From CAYSJU01 sp964431495 (lineage in GTDB: Bacteria; Omnitrophota; Gorgyraeia; Tantalellales; Tantalellaceae), in assembly GCA_964431495.1 (NCBI GenBank), contig CAYSJU010000012.1:1-56721 (forward strand): a stretch of 56,721 bases of DNA, in the 5' to 3' direction. A program made the position numbers and the translations under genes. The notes below the pieces were generated by a model. The model did not search any database, was not told the origin of the DNA, and was given only the letters and a program-made list of their open reading frames with translations. Shown here in pieces: positions 1-8,510 of this stretch. Numbering within the stretch: position 1 is the first letter of the stretch; the number at the start of each line of letters is the position of its first letter.

Positions 1-698
1 ATATTGGTCATCCTGTAATTGAACCCTATCTCGGAATGATGATACCCGTCCCCTTCGTCCCTTGCCTGGTTGACCAGAAATTTTATATGTTCCATCCTCG
101 CGGCGTCCCGGCCCACTACCATGCCGCCGCCCCCTGTAGTAATGGTCTTATTTCCGTTAAAGCTGTAACACCCTAAATCCCCGAATGTTCCGGTATGCCT
201 GTCACCATACTCCGCACCCAGGCTTTCAGTGGCGTCCTCTATGACATAAAGCCCGTGTTTTTCGGCTATATCCATTATCTCGTCCATGTTGCATGGATTC
301 CCGTACAGATGGACGGGAATTATGGCTTTTGTCTTTTTCGTGATGTTCTTCTCGATCTCGCGGGGATTGATATTCCACGTCTCGGCGTCCACGTCAGCGA
401 ACACGGGAGGCGCGCCGACATATACGATCGGGTTCACGGTCGCTATGAACGTCAGGACAGGGACTATGACCTCGTCGCCCTCGCCTATGCCGAGCTCGTG
501 CAACGCCATGTGGATAGCGGCCGTGCCGCTCTGGGTGGACACGGCTTTCCGCACCCCGAGGTATGACGCGAACTTCTCTTCGAACTGTCCCACGAAAGGC
601 CCCACGGTAGAGACATACCCGGTCTCCAGGGCTTCGTTCATGAATCTCTTCTCACATTCGCCTATATTGGGCGCGTCAAGAAATATTTCGTTATACAT
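1..698 (-). CDS. legC: LegC-type PLP aminotransferase, 3' end cut by window edge
   Basis: DegT/DnrJ/EryC1/StrS-family sugar aminotransferase; about 232 codons are visible before the window ends. It starts at ATG 698 inside the legB stop region (8-bp overlap), so the two are translationally coupled. Seen: SGTAA near residue 58, the acidic ED pair near 154-155 that contacts the PLP pyridine nitrogen, and the Schiff-base lysine about residue 184 in the motif SFNGNK followed by a glycine run. The segment DEVIVPVLTFIATVNPI and 'TWNID' resemble the LegC group, which aminates UDP-4-keto-6-deoxy-GlcNAc in legionaminic-acid synthesis. Pairing with a LegB-like dehydratase supports that. Other 4-amino-sugar aminotransferases (PseC, ArnB, PerA types) cannot be excluded. 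The remaining pathway genes would lie beyond base 1. Confidence 0.85.
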   Translation of the reverse strand, partial: MYNEIFLDAPNIGECEKRFMNEALETGYVSTVGPFVGQFEEKFASYLGVRKAVSTQSGTAAIHMALHELGIGEGDEVIVPVLTFIATVNPIVYVGAPPVFADVDAETWNINPREIEKNITKKTKAIIPVHLYGNPCNMDEIMDIAEKHGLYVIEDATESLGAEYGDRHTGTFGDLGCYSFNGNKTITTGGGGMVVGRDAARMEHIKFLVNQARDEGDGYHHSEIGFNYRMTN

Positions 699-1689
699 TG
701 TAAATGTCCGGTTTGTATGACTTCCGGTTCTTTTCTTCGCTGAACCACTCTATCGTCTCTTTTAAACCCGCTTCCAGCGTGTATTCCGGGGTCCACCCCG
801 TGAGTTCCTTTATCTTCCCGTTACTGCCCAGGAGTCTCTCCACTTCGCTCCTTTCCGGCCTTACCCTTGCCCTGTCCCGTGTTATGACGGCTTCGGTGTT
901 TATCATGCCGGCGATCTTCTCCGCGAGGCCGCCTATCGATATCTCCGTCTGTGTCGCTATATTGATCTCCTCTCCGACCGTCTTCTCCGACCTTGCTATG
1001 TCTATAAAAGCCTTTATCGTATCCTTTACAAAACACAGGTCGCGAGTGGGATGGACCGCGCCGAGCTCTATCTTTTTCTTCCCGGATAAGAGCTGCAGTA
1101 TGATAGTGGGTATCACGGCCCTTGCGGACTGCCTGGGCCCGTACGTGTTGAACGGTCTGACGGTTACAACGGGCAGGTCGAACGACCTGTAAAATGATTC
1201 GGCTATCCTGTCAGCCGCGATCTTCGTCGCGCTGTACGGTGATTGCCCCTGGAACGGATGCGTTTCATCAATGGGCGTGTATTTCGCGGTTCCGTACACC
1301 TCGGAGGTGGATGTAACAAGCACCTTTGAGATATCCGTTTCACGGGCGGCCTGAAGAACGTTAAGCGTGCCTTTCACATTCGTGTCTATGTACGAATCGG
1401 GAGAATGATAGGAGAACGGTATGCCGATCAACGCCGCGAGGTGAAAGACAATATCAATGCCTTCCATCGCCCTCCTGACCCCGTTCGGGTCCCGGACGTC
1501 ACCGGCAAATATCTCTATTTTTTTCAGTTTTTCATCCTGAAAGGAATCAAGCCATCCCCAGGAATTAAAGGAATTATAATATACGAACGCCCTCAACCCG
1601 CAGCCCTCTTCCAGCAAACCTTCAATAAGATGGGAACCTATAAAACCATCGGCCCCTGTTACCAGTACTCTCTTGTTCTTTAACTGCAT
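691..1689 (-). CDS. legB: LegB-type NAD-dependent sugar 4,6-dehydratase
   Basis: Extended SDR enzyme of 332 aa. The NAD-binding Rossmann glycine motif TGADGFIGSH is at residues 11-20. The catalytic T/S...YxxxK set is present (TSTSEVYG, then YSATK near residue 150). The stretch NSFNSWGWLD after the second beta strand is characteristic of the LegB group, which dehydrates UDP-GlcNAc to the 4-keto-6-deoxy sugar as the first step toward legionaminic acid. The aminotransferase gene overlapping its 3' end is the expected next enzyme. A small HTH gene lies 24 bp upstream and probably shares the transcript. Function as a 4,6-dehydratase is well supported; the exact nonulosonate product is inferred. 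Confidence 0.85.
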   Translation of the reverse strand: MQLKNKRVLVTGADGFIGSHLIEGLLEEGCGLRAFVYYNSFNSWGWLDSFQDEKLKKIEIFAGDVRDPNGVRRAMEGIDIVFHLAALIGIPFSYHSPDSYIDTNVKGTLNVLQAARETDISKVLVTSTSEVYGTAKYTPIDETHPFQGQSPYSATKIAADRIAESFYRSFDLPVVTVRPFNTYGPRQSARAVIPTIILQLLSGKKKIELGAVHPTRDLCFVKDTIKAFIDIARSEKTVGEEINIATQTEISIGGLAEKIAGMINTEAVITRDRARVRPERSEVERLLGSNGKIKELTGWTPEYTLEAGLKETIEWFSEEKNRKSYKPDIYNV

Positions 1690-1713
1690 ATTGACCGCCT
1701 TTTATCTTATGCG

Positions 1714-1953
1714 TTATTCATCGGCACCCTCGTGAAGCCAGTGTCTTCCCTTGCTGTACACCTTCCCCACCTTGTCTTCAAGTTCCGGTGAGACCAGGCG
1801 TAACAATTCCTTGCCCAGTATCCTGTACTGCTTGCCGACCTTCGCGGTCCTTATGATGCCCTTTTTTATTAACCGCATCGTAGTGCTCGGGCTCACCTTC
1901 AGCAGCTTCTGGGCCTCCTGGGTCGTGTAAACCTCATTAGCCTTTATTTCCAT
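1714..1953 (-). CDS. Small excisionase-family HTH DNA-binding protein
   Basis: This 79-aa protein carries a MerR/excisionase-type winged helix (HTH_17-like): residues 9-50 with YTTQEAQKLLKVSPSTTMRL, then a basic wing (GIIRTAKVGKQYRI). The C-terminal 25 residues are charged and unassigned. It starts at ATG 1953 with a good Shine-Dalgarno (AGGAG, six bases upstream). It has its own promoter and a set of 10-bp direct repeats upstream. No integrase or phage gene is nearby, so it is more likely a transcriptional regulator or nucleoid-type binder than a true excisionase. It probably regulates itself and the downstream legB-legC pair; that is inferred from position only. Confidence 0.8.
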   Translation of the reverse strand: MEIKANEVYTTQEAQKLLKVSPSTTMRLIKKGIIRTAKVGKQYRILGKELLRLVSPELEDKVGKVYSKGRHWLHEGADE

Positions 1954-1991
1954 ATAAAACTCCTTTTTTACGCTTGTTGTGTAACTTTATT

Positions 1992-2022
1992 ATTATATTA
2001 CTATGTCCGCTAAAAATGTCAA
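1992..2022 (-). promoter_or_regulatory. Sigma-70-like promoter of the HTH-legB-legC unit
   Basis: Read on the minus strand: -35 TTGACA (2017-2022) and -10 TATAAT (1992-1997), separated by 19 bp. Both hexamers match consensus exactly, but the spacer is two bases longer than ideal, as often found where an activator helps. The 10-bp tandem repeats start about 15 bp upstream of the -35. The transcript would have a leader of about 35 nt before the HTH start. Confidence 0.6.
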
Positions 2023-2037
2023 TAAAAATCTTTGTTA

Positions 2038-2067
2038 GTCATTAGTGGTCATTAATGGTCAAAAATG
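2038..2067 (-). repeat. Three tandem 10-bp repeats, operator-like
   Basis: On the plus strand the unit GTCATTARTG occurs at 2038-2047 and 2048-2057, with a degenerate third copy GTCAAAAATG at 2058-2067. The 10-bp period puts all copies on the same face of the helix. They lie just upstream of the -35 of the HTH gene and downstream of the flippase-like gene. Position and phasing suggest a cooperative binding site for the HTH protein or another regulator. A simple-sequence repeat with no function is the alternative. Confidence 0.55.
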
Positions 2068-2095
2068 GACTTTATTCTCGGGATAACAACCTGTC

Positions 2096-3079
2096 TTAGC
2101 ATTGTATCGTTCTGTTACTTCCGGTCTGACGGCAGAGGTAAAAAAATCCTCCTATTGCCCCCAATAATAGAACGATCACAAATGATAATAAAGATACGCT
2201 CATCGATTTTACCGCGGGAATACCTGCGGATGAGAATAACAGAATGGTCGCGACTTCGCGAACACCGGCGCCGCCAACGGAAATAGGCAGTGTCGAGACG
2301 AATTCAATGACCGGGACAAAGGCCAGCAGCATCAGAAAACTGATGTTGACATCAATGGAACGTGCCAGCAGGAAAAAGTAACACACTACACATAAATGCC
2401 CGAACACGCTCAGGGGAATGACCTTATTGAAGACCGAATAATTATCACGATAAACGAACAGTACTTCGGTCACTTCCTTTAATACTGCTTTTACCGGTGA
2501 TAATATCTTCAGGGGAAAAGCGAATATCTTTTTGATAAAACGCTGCGTTCTCCTGCTGAAAAGGGTAAGGAAAATAATGCTGACCGCGAAAGCCACCGCT
2601 CCAAAGACTATCAATATCCCTGAATTCAACAAAAATTTATAGACAAAAAGAAAGCCCGTAAGGGCTAACAGCATAAGACCGGCCAGGCCCGCGAACTTGT
2701 CAGTGACCACAGAAGCCGCCACTTTCGTTAAATGATCCTTTCTCCCCTCTTCAGGGTCGTCGGATCCGGGTAAAACGGCTATCCTGGTAACATCCCCGAT
2801 AACCCCGCCCGGCAGATAGATGTTAAAGAACAGACCCATAAATGTGACCTTCAGCACCAGCTTTAGATCATATTTATAACCCAGACATTTTAACAGGATC
2901 CGCCATCTCAACGCGTTTATATAAATACTTAAAATGCCTATCAAAAAAGACAAAAAAAAGAGATAAAGCCGGGAATGCCCTATGATGAAAGCGATACGCT
3001 TAAAAGGCACTCTGGTAAAAAGAAAAGCGAGGATCAACAGGCTTATCCCAACGTGTAGACCATATCTTAAATATTTCAT
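2096..3079 (-). CDS. Flippase-like membrane protein, LPG synthase TM-domain family
   Basis: Polytopic inner-membrane protein of 327 aa in the lysylphosphatidylglycerol-synthase TM-region / UPF0104 family (PF03706). Seen: an N-terminal hydrophobic helix (residues 8-24), the family signature around residues 55-95 (ALRWRILL, then FFNIYLPGGVIGDV), and about seven to eight further hydrophobic segments. There is no soluble aminoacyl-transferase domain, so it is not an MprF enzyme. Family members are proposed to move or bind lipid-linked substrates, and they are common in polysaccharide loci next to GT2 and GT-C genes. It is the last gene of the large sugar locus before a regulatory break. It is a candidate for moving polyprenyl-linked sugars, but the sequence does not prove that. 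Confidence 0.85.
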   Translation of the reverse strand: MKYLRYGLHVGISLLILAFLFTRVPFKRIAFIIGHSRLYLFFLSFLIGILSIYINALRWRILLKCLGYKYDLKLVLKVTFMGLFFNIYLPGGVIGDVTRIAVLPGSDDPEEGRKDHLTKVAASVVTDKFAGLAGLMLLALTGFLFVYKFLLNSGILIVFGAVAFAVSIIFLTLFSRRTQRFIKKIFAFPLKILSPVKAVLKEVTEVLFVYRDNYSVFNKVIPLSVFGHLCVVCYFFLLARSIDVNISFLMLLAFVPVIEFVSTLPISVGGAGVREVATILLFSSAGIPAVKSMSVSLLSFVIVLLLGAIGGFFYLCRQTGSNRTIQC

Positions 3080-3112
3080 AGCTTATACATCCGAACCGTG
3101 ATCTTCAAAAGG

Positions 3113-4312
3113 TCACATGCAGTTAAAAAATTTATCATAAGTGCCCGCGGGGATCATGTTCATTTTACTTGCGATCTTGATCGGGAACTTCAATTTTTTT
3201 ATGAAATTATAATAAGTGGGATAATCAAGAAAAGTTTTAAGGGGGTATGCCATGAATTCTTCCAGATCCTTACGCGTAATTTCGAGACGTTCGATACAAA
3301 GGTCTATTATCCCGGGATCTTCTATTACATACGCCCCTTTTACCCTTTCCAGCGCTTCTTCTCTTGTCATCTGCCCGGAACGGATAAGCGCGGAATAATT
3401 GAACCTTCTCTTATCAACGTTGAATTTGACCCTGTACACGTAGTAAAGCAGGCTTTGCCATAGATCGTCAAAATAATGCGCGCCCGTATCCACCCAATCC
3501 ATCTCCTTTTTTATGACGGAGTCAATGTCTTTTCTGACATATTCGCAATAATAGAGCGGCGTAATGGCGCGTATGCCCCTTATTATCATATAGTAAAACA
3601 AGTGACCGGGCGCCAGATTAAAACCGGGACTATCCGGTTCCCAGTTCCTTAACTTCACGGTGCCGAATTCATCAAGAACGCTTTTGAGATATCTTGCGTC
3701 CAGATAATTCCAGGTAAGCGGGGCTATCCCTTCGGTCCTGAAAGAATGCGCGGTAAGGACATATTTAATGTCTTCTTTTGCCGCGACCCCGTAAAGCGCG
3801 GCGAATATTCCCATATCCGTGCCCACCTCCAGATTCGGCACGGAGGCCTTCAAAAAAGCGATCCTGATATCTCTTGATTCCCGCCGGTCCGACTTTACCG
3901 TTCTTAAATCGACCTTTAATTTTCCGAGGGCGTTCTTTATGTTTTCACCAGCAACGGGATTGTCAAAACCGTCATCAAAATGAACCGCTAAAGGTCTTAA
4001 CCCCCATTCTTTTCTTGTTTTATAAAGCAAATAAATGCTGTCCCTTCCCCCGCTGACGCCGATAACACAATCGTATTTTTTGTTCTTTCCCGATCTTTTG
4101 ATGTTATCGATGATCTTGTTTAACTGTTTTTCTCCTTTTTCACTCAATGGATACAGCCTTTCAAGCTTATCATGCAGCTTACAAAAACCGCATTCTCCTT
4201 TTTCGTCAAAACTTATACCCGGAACCGTGGTATCCATTATGCACCTGCTGCATATTTTATGATCTCTCTCCGGTTCTGCCGCGCCTTTTCTTCCTGCCGT
4301 GAACTGTCCCAT
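3113..4312 (-). CDS. N-acetyl sugar amidotransferase, WbpG/PseA/WbuX type
   Basis: ATP-PPi-type amidotransferase of 399 aa. The N-terminus has a four-cysteine zinc-ribbon-like motif (C21, C24, C41, C44: CSRC and CGFC). It is followed by the PP-loop SGGRDS at residues 87-92, which binds ATP. Further conserved family segments are VGTDMGIFAALYGVA and LTAHSFRTEGIAPL. In WbpG and PseA, such enzymes convert an N-acetyl group on a nucleotide sugar (ManNAc3NAcA, pseudaminic or legionaminic acid) to acetamidino, adenylating the substrate and using ammonia. WbpG-type enzymes usually work with HisH/HisF-like partners, which are not in this window. The wbpA/B/D/E/I-type genes here supply a fitting substrate. 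Confidence 0.9.
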   Translation of the reverse strand: MGQFTAGRKGAAEPERDHKICSRCIMDTTVPGISFDEKGECGFCKLHDKLERLYPLSEKGEKQLNKIIDNIKRSGKNKKYDCVIGVSGGRDSIYLLYKTRKEWGLRPLAVHFDDGFDNPVAGENIKNALGKLKVDLRTVKSDRRESRDIRIAFLKASVPNLEVGTDMGIFAALYGVAAKEDIKYVLTAHSFRTEGIAPLTWNYLDARYLKSVLDEFGTVKLRNWEPDSPGFNLAPGHLFYYMIIRGIRAITPLYYCEYVRKDIDSVIKKEMDWVDTGAHYFDDLWQSLLYYVYRVKFNVDKRRFNYSALIRSGQMTREEALERVKGAYVIEDPGIIDLCIERLEITRKDLEEFMAYPLKTFLDYPTYYNFIKKLKFPIKIASKMNMIPAGTYDKFFNCM

Positions 4313-4360
4313 GGTTTTCCTTTTCCGCGTAACTCCGTTCCCTTGATCCGTCGATCCGTC

Positions 4361-6019
4361 TTACTCTCTGAAATCATACACAAAAATGGAACCGCCTGCC
4401 ACGGCGTCCGGTTCATTGTCCGGGGCCCATTTAACGCTCTCTATCTTGTGAACACTTACCGCGTATACGCCCTTTCCCGGCCTGTTTATCTCAGCGGGTG
4501 AAAGTGGCCTGTGCCTGATCCCGTAATAGGCGGGATCCGCCGTTCCAAAGTAAAAAAGCCCGATCTCATCCACGTCATTCTCCCTCATGTATCGAGCCAG
4601 GGCCGGGAGATCCTGTCCCCAGTCGATGTTGGAATCCCTCAGGTACCTGTACCCGTTTCTCGGCCCGCCTATGGTCTCGTTGAAATAACTCAAATAATCA
4701 GGCCATGTCCATAACGCCGAAAATGCATACCATGCCATCAGAATGACCGCGAGGATCCTGAATGTGTTCCTTCTCATAAACTCGATACTCCTGCCCGCCA
4801 GTATAAAAAAGAAGGGATAGAGGCAGAGGATATATCTTAAGCCCAGCTGGAGACTGCTGAAAGAGGCTGTTATAAAAAATAACGCGATCGTGGCAATAAT
4901 AAATCTCTCGTTCCTTTTTATCCCGTTCTTCAGCGATACCAATAGCCCCGTGATCAGAAAGAACAAAGCAGGTAAAGGGGTCTTTATCATGACCGCCAGA
5001 ATAAAATATAAAGGATTACCGTGGCCCGACCATCTGCCGCAAAAGAACGTGCCATGCCCCACGTACGCGTGCCTGAGGACACCCAGTATTCCGAGCAGAT
5101 GCTCGCCCAGCGGAAAAGGGGCCTTCAACAGGAACTCATCCAATCGACCGTCAGCGGTCCCATCCCAGAAAGGAAATACGTTCCGGGCGAAACTATGCGC
5201 GATCCTTATTTTTTCTCCTGCTCTCATAGCGTCCTTCAATACCGGCTGGAGCTCAAACCCATACCCGGCCCAAAGAACCAGAACAGATATGGCGATCACG
5301 ATAAGGAACTTGACGATGAATCTTTTTCTTTTCGCGATATCGGGAACGGAAGGCAATTCGAACAATAAGAGAAAGCAAAAAAGCGGATAAAGCAAAAGTG
5401 ATGAATATTTTGAAAGCTGGGCTAATCCAAGGCAGACCCCCGCGGTCAATACATTTTTTATGGAAGGAGCTTTCACGAAAAGCCAAAAAGTGCACACCGA
5501 CAACAGCATAAAACATGTCGTTACCATATCAGTGGTCGCTAATCTTGTGTGGGCCAGCATGTTGGGTGATAGGCTGTAAAGGAACAGGCTGAATAAAGCC
5601 GCTTTTGTGCCAAAAAGCGCGTCCGCCCACAGGAACAATATGATACCGCACAATAGACCGACAATAACGACGGCCAATCTGCTCAAGAATATCATTTTGT
5701 GAGGCTGGCTGTTATATTTATAAAAAAAAGCCTTACCGAACTCGGACCTGTCCTCTTTTCTCCACTCCGAGCTGTCCTCCGGCATATTGAGGTCCATGAA
5801 CAGTTTAAGGGGCAAAGCCACTATGTATCTCGACAGCGGCGGATGGGACGTATCCATCTTGAGGTCCCATTTGGTCAATAGAACATAACCCACCGGAATA
5901 TGATGCGCGAGTTCATCACAGGTCGGGGACTTCCTGTCCGGCCATATGCTTGTCACTGCCAGGACCACGAATACGGCCAGCAGTAAAAAAGTTATTAAGT
6001 ATATATAAATTTTACGCAT
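4361..6019 (-). CDS. GT-C glycosyltransferase, PMT_2/ArnT-like
   Basis: Polytopic protein of 552 aa. Catalytic-type acidic residues lie in the first extracytoplasmic loop (PTCDELAHH, D35/E36) and are followed by the SHPPLSRY motif at about 58-65, as in GT39/GT83 enzymes. About 10-11 membrane segments follow, then a C-terminal periplasmic domain containing NIDWGQDLPALARY. Such enzymes transfer a sugar from a polyprenyl-phosphate donor to a periplasmic acceptor. It lies 9 bp downstream of a second GT-C gene and, before that, a GT2 that could make its donor. Donor and acceptor are not identifiable from sequence. Confidence 0.85.
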   Translation of the reverse strand: MRKIYIYLITFLLLAVFVVLAVTSIWPDRKSPTCDELAHHIPVGYVLLTKWDLKMDTSHPPLSRYIVALPLKLFMDLNMPEDSSEWRKEDRSEFGKAFFYKYNSQPHKMIFLSRLAVVIVGLLCGIILFLWADALFGTKAALFSLFLYSLSPNMLAHTRLATTDMVTTCFMLLSVCTFWLFVKAPSIKNVLTAGVCLGLAQLSKYSSLLLYPLFCFLLLFELPSVPDIAKRKRFIVKFLIVIAISVLVLWAGYGFELQPVLKDAMRAGEKIRIAHSFARNVFPFWDGTADGRLDEFLLKAPFPLGEHLLGILGVLRHAYVGHGTFFCGRWSGHGNPLYFILAVMIKTPLPALFFLITGLLVSLKNGIKRNERFIIATIALFFITASFSSLQLGLRYILCLYPFFFILAGRSIEFMRRNTFRILAVILMAWYAFSALWTWPDYLSYFNETIGGPRNGYRYLRDSNIDWGQDLPALARYMRENDVDEIGLFYFGTADPAYYGIRHRPLSPAEINRPGKGVYAVSVHKIESVKWAPDNEPDAVAGGSIFVYDFRE

Positions 6020-6028
6020 TCTTTATCT

Positions 6029-7768
6029 TTATTTTACCTGTGTATCCGACTCGATCTTATAAATGACCAGGCACGGGCCCGCGGCGCGCCTGGAATAAAG
6101 CTCCGCCGAGCCTATGCTCATGTAAGTATGATCGTTCCTGTCGTACGGGGGCCGGATCTCTTCATTATAGTAGGGGCTGAACCGGGCCACTTCGGTGTGC
6201 TTCTCGAGTTCCTCTATGAATTTTCCCTTGCTTCCTGAACTGGTGTTGTGATTGATCACAACGTAATCTATACCGCTGTCCCTCATTTTTTCAACGTCAT
6301 ACTCGATGACGGGCGCCTCTGACATGAACTGGACCTCGTCCATGTCCTTATGGCCGAGAAAATAGACGTTATACGTCTTTTTCTCTTCCGCGGCTTTTAA
6401 CATGTATTCCAGTTTCTTATCCTTGGCCGCCTTGAGCCCTTGCTCAGAACCGGATATTACGAACTTCCGGCGCAGCTGTTCCCGTGTCTGGGATATAGCG
6501 GGCCTGAACGACGTGTGGTCCACGGCTATGCCGGCGCCCTGCGGGATGTTGGCCTTTATCCATTCGGCTGAAACCGCCCTGGTGTCCTTGCCATTGAAAA
6601 GAAGGTCCGCTTTTACCGTTTTGACGAGGCTGGGCGCCAGTATGGACAGGGCCAGCGCGATGACCAGGCCGGCCTGTTTCCAGTTCCTTGCCCTGGGCAT
6701 GATCACCCCGAACACCAGGAATGACGCCGCTATTCCCAAAAATGGGACAAGAGGCAGGACATATCTTGAAAATCTCTGGCTCCTGAACACGAGATGGAGG
6801 TAAAAAAGCGCCGGGAAAGAAAGGAAAAAGACTGCCCGCGGCTTTTTCATCTTCACTATAACGGCCGCGATACCCGCGGCAGCGGCAAGCGGTATCCACG
6901 GACCGACGCCTTCGTACAGGGAATAAGTAATATGATGTCCCCACCCCATTGGCTGTCCCCGGATCCTGCCCGGGACGCTGATCAGGAAGAACCTCCAGTC
7001 CAGTACGGAAAAGGGATTTGTGACGATAAACGTCACTGCCGCTGCCAGAAGCGCGAACAGTAGGGACCTGTTAAATATCAATTCCCTGATATCCCTGCCG
7101 TTCAATAGCACCATGGCGACATGCGCGCAATAGAACGTGAACAAAACAAGCGCCGCGTTATATTTCGCGCTCGTGGCCAGCCCTATAAGTACACCCGTCA
7201 GGACATAACCTCCAATGGAAGGTTTCCTGATGATCCGGACACAGCTGAGGTACATGGCCAGCACCAAAAGGACCATCATGTTATCCACGTACGCGTAGTG
7301 CGCGTTCACCACGCACAGGAAAGACACGGCCACGATAGAGGCGGCGTATGTCGCGCCCTGTTCGCGGAAAGGCCCTTTATAAAAAAGCCCCTTGTACAAG
7401 AGATACGTCAGCCATATCCCCAGGGTCCCCGGTATCAGGGCCAGGACGATCCTCGCGATCAAATAAAAGCCTGACGGGTCGGTAAAAAAACTTAACGCGA
7501 AATCCTCCACGCCGGCAAAGATCCCGCTAAGCTGCCCTGTCAGGAAATAAACGCCGTATGCCGCGAAAAGCAGATACGAACATAAGGGGGGTATAATGAA
7601 AAAATGCGGATTCAGGTCGCCTGTTCCGTAAGCGATGGCGTGATTTACCACGATCGGTTCGTCCTGGTGGAGTGGGAACGGCAACCCGTAACACAGACCC
7701 CATGCGCGCAGCGCGAAACCGAGCGCTACGACTATTATGATAAGGTAATACTTTTTTATGAAGTTCAT
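6029..7768 (-). CDS. GT-C glycosyltransferase, PMT-family-like
   Basis: Polytopic membrane protein of about 579 aa. I chose ATG 7768 because it forms an ATGA overlap with the stop of the preceding GT2 and begins directly with a membrane helix (MNFIKKYYLI). A longer reading to 7885 would add a hydrophilic 39-residue tail overlapping that gene. Seen: the acidic motif LHQDEPIV after the first helix, IIPPLCSY in the same loop (the PPL-like element), about ten hydrophobic segments, and a C-terminal soluble domain of about 190 residues ending near the membrane-distal IYKIESD. It is probably a polyprenyl-phosphate-sugar-dependent transferase acting outside the cytoplasmic membrane, with its donor made by the coupled GT2. 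Confidence 0.85.
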   Translation of the reverse strand: MNFIKKYYLIIIVVALGFALRAWGLCYGLPFPLHQDEPIVVNHAIAYGTGDLNPHFFIIPPLCSYLLFAAYGVYFLTGQLSGIFAGVEDFALSFFTDPSGFYLIARIVLALIPGTLGIWLTYLLYKGLFYKGPFREQGATYAASIVAVSFLCVVNAHYAYVDNMMVLLVLAMYLSCVRIIRKPSIGGYVLTGVLIGLATSAKYNAALVLFTFYCAHVAMVLLNGRDIRELIFNRSLLFALLAAAVTFIVTNPFSVLDWRFFLISVPGRIRGQPMGWGHHITYSLYEGVGPWIPLAAAAGIAAVIVKMKKPRAVFFLSFPALFYLHLVFRSQRFSRYVLPLVPFLGIAASFLVFGVIMPRARNWKQAGLVIALALSILAPSLVKTVKADLLFNGKDTRAVSAEWIKANIPQGAGIAVDHTSFRPAISQTREQLRRKFVISGSEQGLKAAKDKKLEYMLKAAEEKKTYNVYFLGHKDMDEVQFMSEAPVIEYDVEKMRDSGIDYVVINHNTSSGSKGKFIEELEKHTEVARFSPYYNEEIRPPYDRNDHTYMSIGSAELYSRRAAGPCLVIYKIESDTQVK

Positions 7769-8484
7769 CCGTGCAGCGACCTTATCCTTAAAAGATCCAA
7801 AAACATCTTTATGGAACTGTCCATTATCTTCACCTTGCTCAAGGGTGAATTCTCCCAGGTCACTCCCCTCTCTTTTATCCGGCACCCTTTTATCCTGGCG
7901 ATAAAGAGCATCTCCACGTCAAAGCAGAACCCGTTTATCCTCATCTCTCCGGCTATATCGCGCGCCACGTCGCCCCTGAAAAGCTTGAATCCGCACTGTG
8001 TGTCCCGGAAATCCTTCAGGAGCAGCAATTTGACCATGAGATTAAATATCTTCCCCATGGTCTCCCTGTACCACGGCTGGCGCACCTTCACGCGGGAGTC
8101 CTTTACGTCCCTTGACCCGATAACGATGTCATGGCCCCCTTCGATGTCCCGGAACAGTTTATCGATGTCCTCTATGGGTGTGGACATATCAGCGTCACTG
8201 AAAAGCACGAACTCTCCCCTGCTGTTCATGATACCGTTCCTGACGGAAAAGCCCTTTCCCTGATTTTCCCCGTTCTTTATGACCCTTAATCTGTCACCCC
8301 TGGAAAGTCCGCTCCGTTGAACCACGGAAATGGTATTATCGGTACTACCATCATCCACCACTATCACCTCGTATTCATAATCCTTTGACCTGAGATAGTC
8401 ATAAACACGGGAAAGTGTCTCACCTATCCTGTCCTCCTCGTTATACGCCGGTATTATGACGGATAAAAAAACGCCTCCTGACAT
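7765..8484 (-). CDS. GT2 glycosyltransferase, polyprenyl-phosphate glucosyl/mannosyl type
   Basis: Cytoplasmic GT-A fold enzyme of 239 aa, close to dolichyl/undecaprenyl-phosphate beta-glucosyltransferases (DPG synthase type). Motifs seen: SVIIPAYNEEDRI, VVDDGSTDN, NQGKGFSVRNG, the DxD-type SDADMSTP, and DTQCGFKLFR. There are no membrane helices. ATG 8484 has a strong Shine-Dalgarno (GAGGT); a GTG at 8514 that overlaps the upstream stop is the alternative start. The next gene is coupled by an ATGA overlap and is a GT-C enzyme. The pair therefore looks like a lipid-phosphate-sugar synthase with its user. Confidence 0.88.
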   Translation of the reverse strand: MSGGVFLSVIIPAYNEEDRIGETLSRVYDYLRSKDYEYEVIVVDDGSTDNTISVVQRSGLSRGDRLRVIKNGENQGKGFSVRNGIMNSRGEFVLFSDADMSTPIEDIDKLFRDIEGGHDIVIGSRDVKDSRVKVRQPWYRETMGKIFNLMVKLLLLKDFRDTQCGFKLFRGDVARDIAGEMRINGFCFDVEMLFIARIKGCRIKERGVTWENSPLSKVKIMDSSIKMFLDLLRIRSLHG

Positions 8485-8510
8485 CGCCTCTACCTCTTCT
8501 TGCTCATGTA

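Noticed and set aside
1714..1953. Excisionase of a prophage or integrative element
   Set aside because: No integrase, attachment site, tRNA gene or phage gene was seen nearby; the domain is shared with ordinary regulators.
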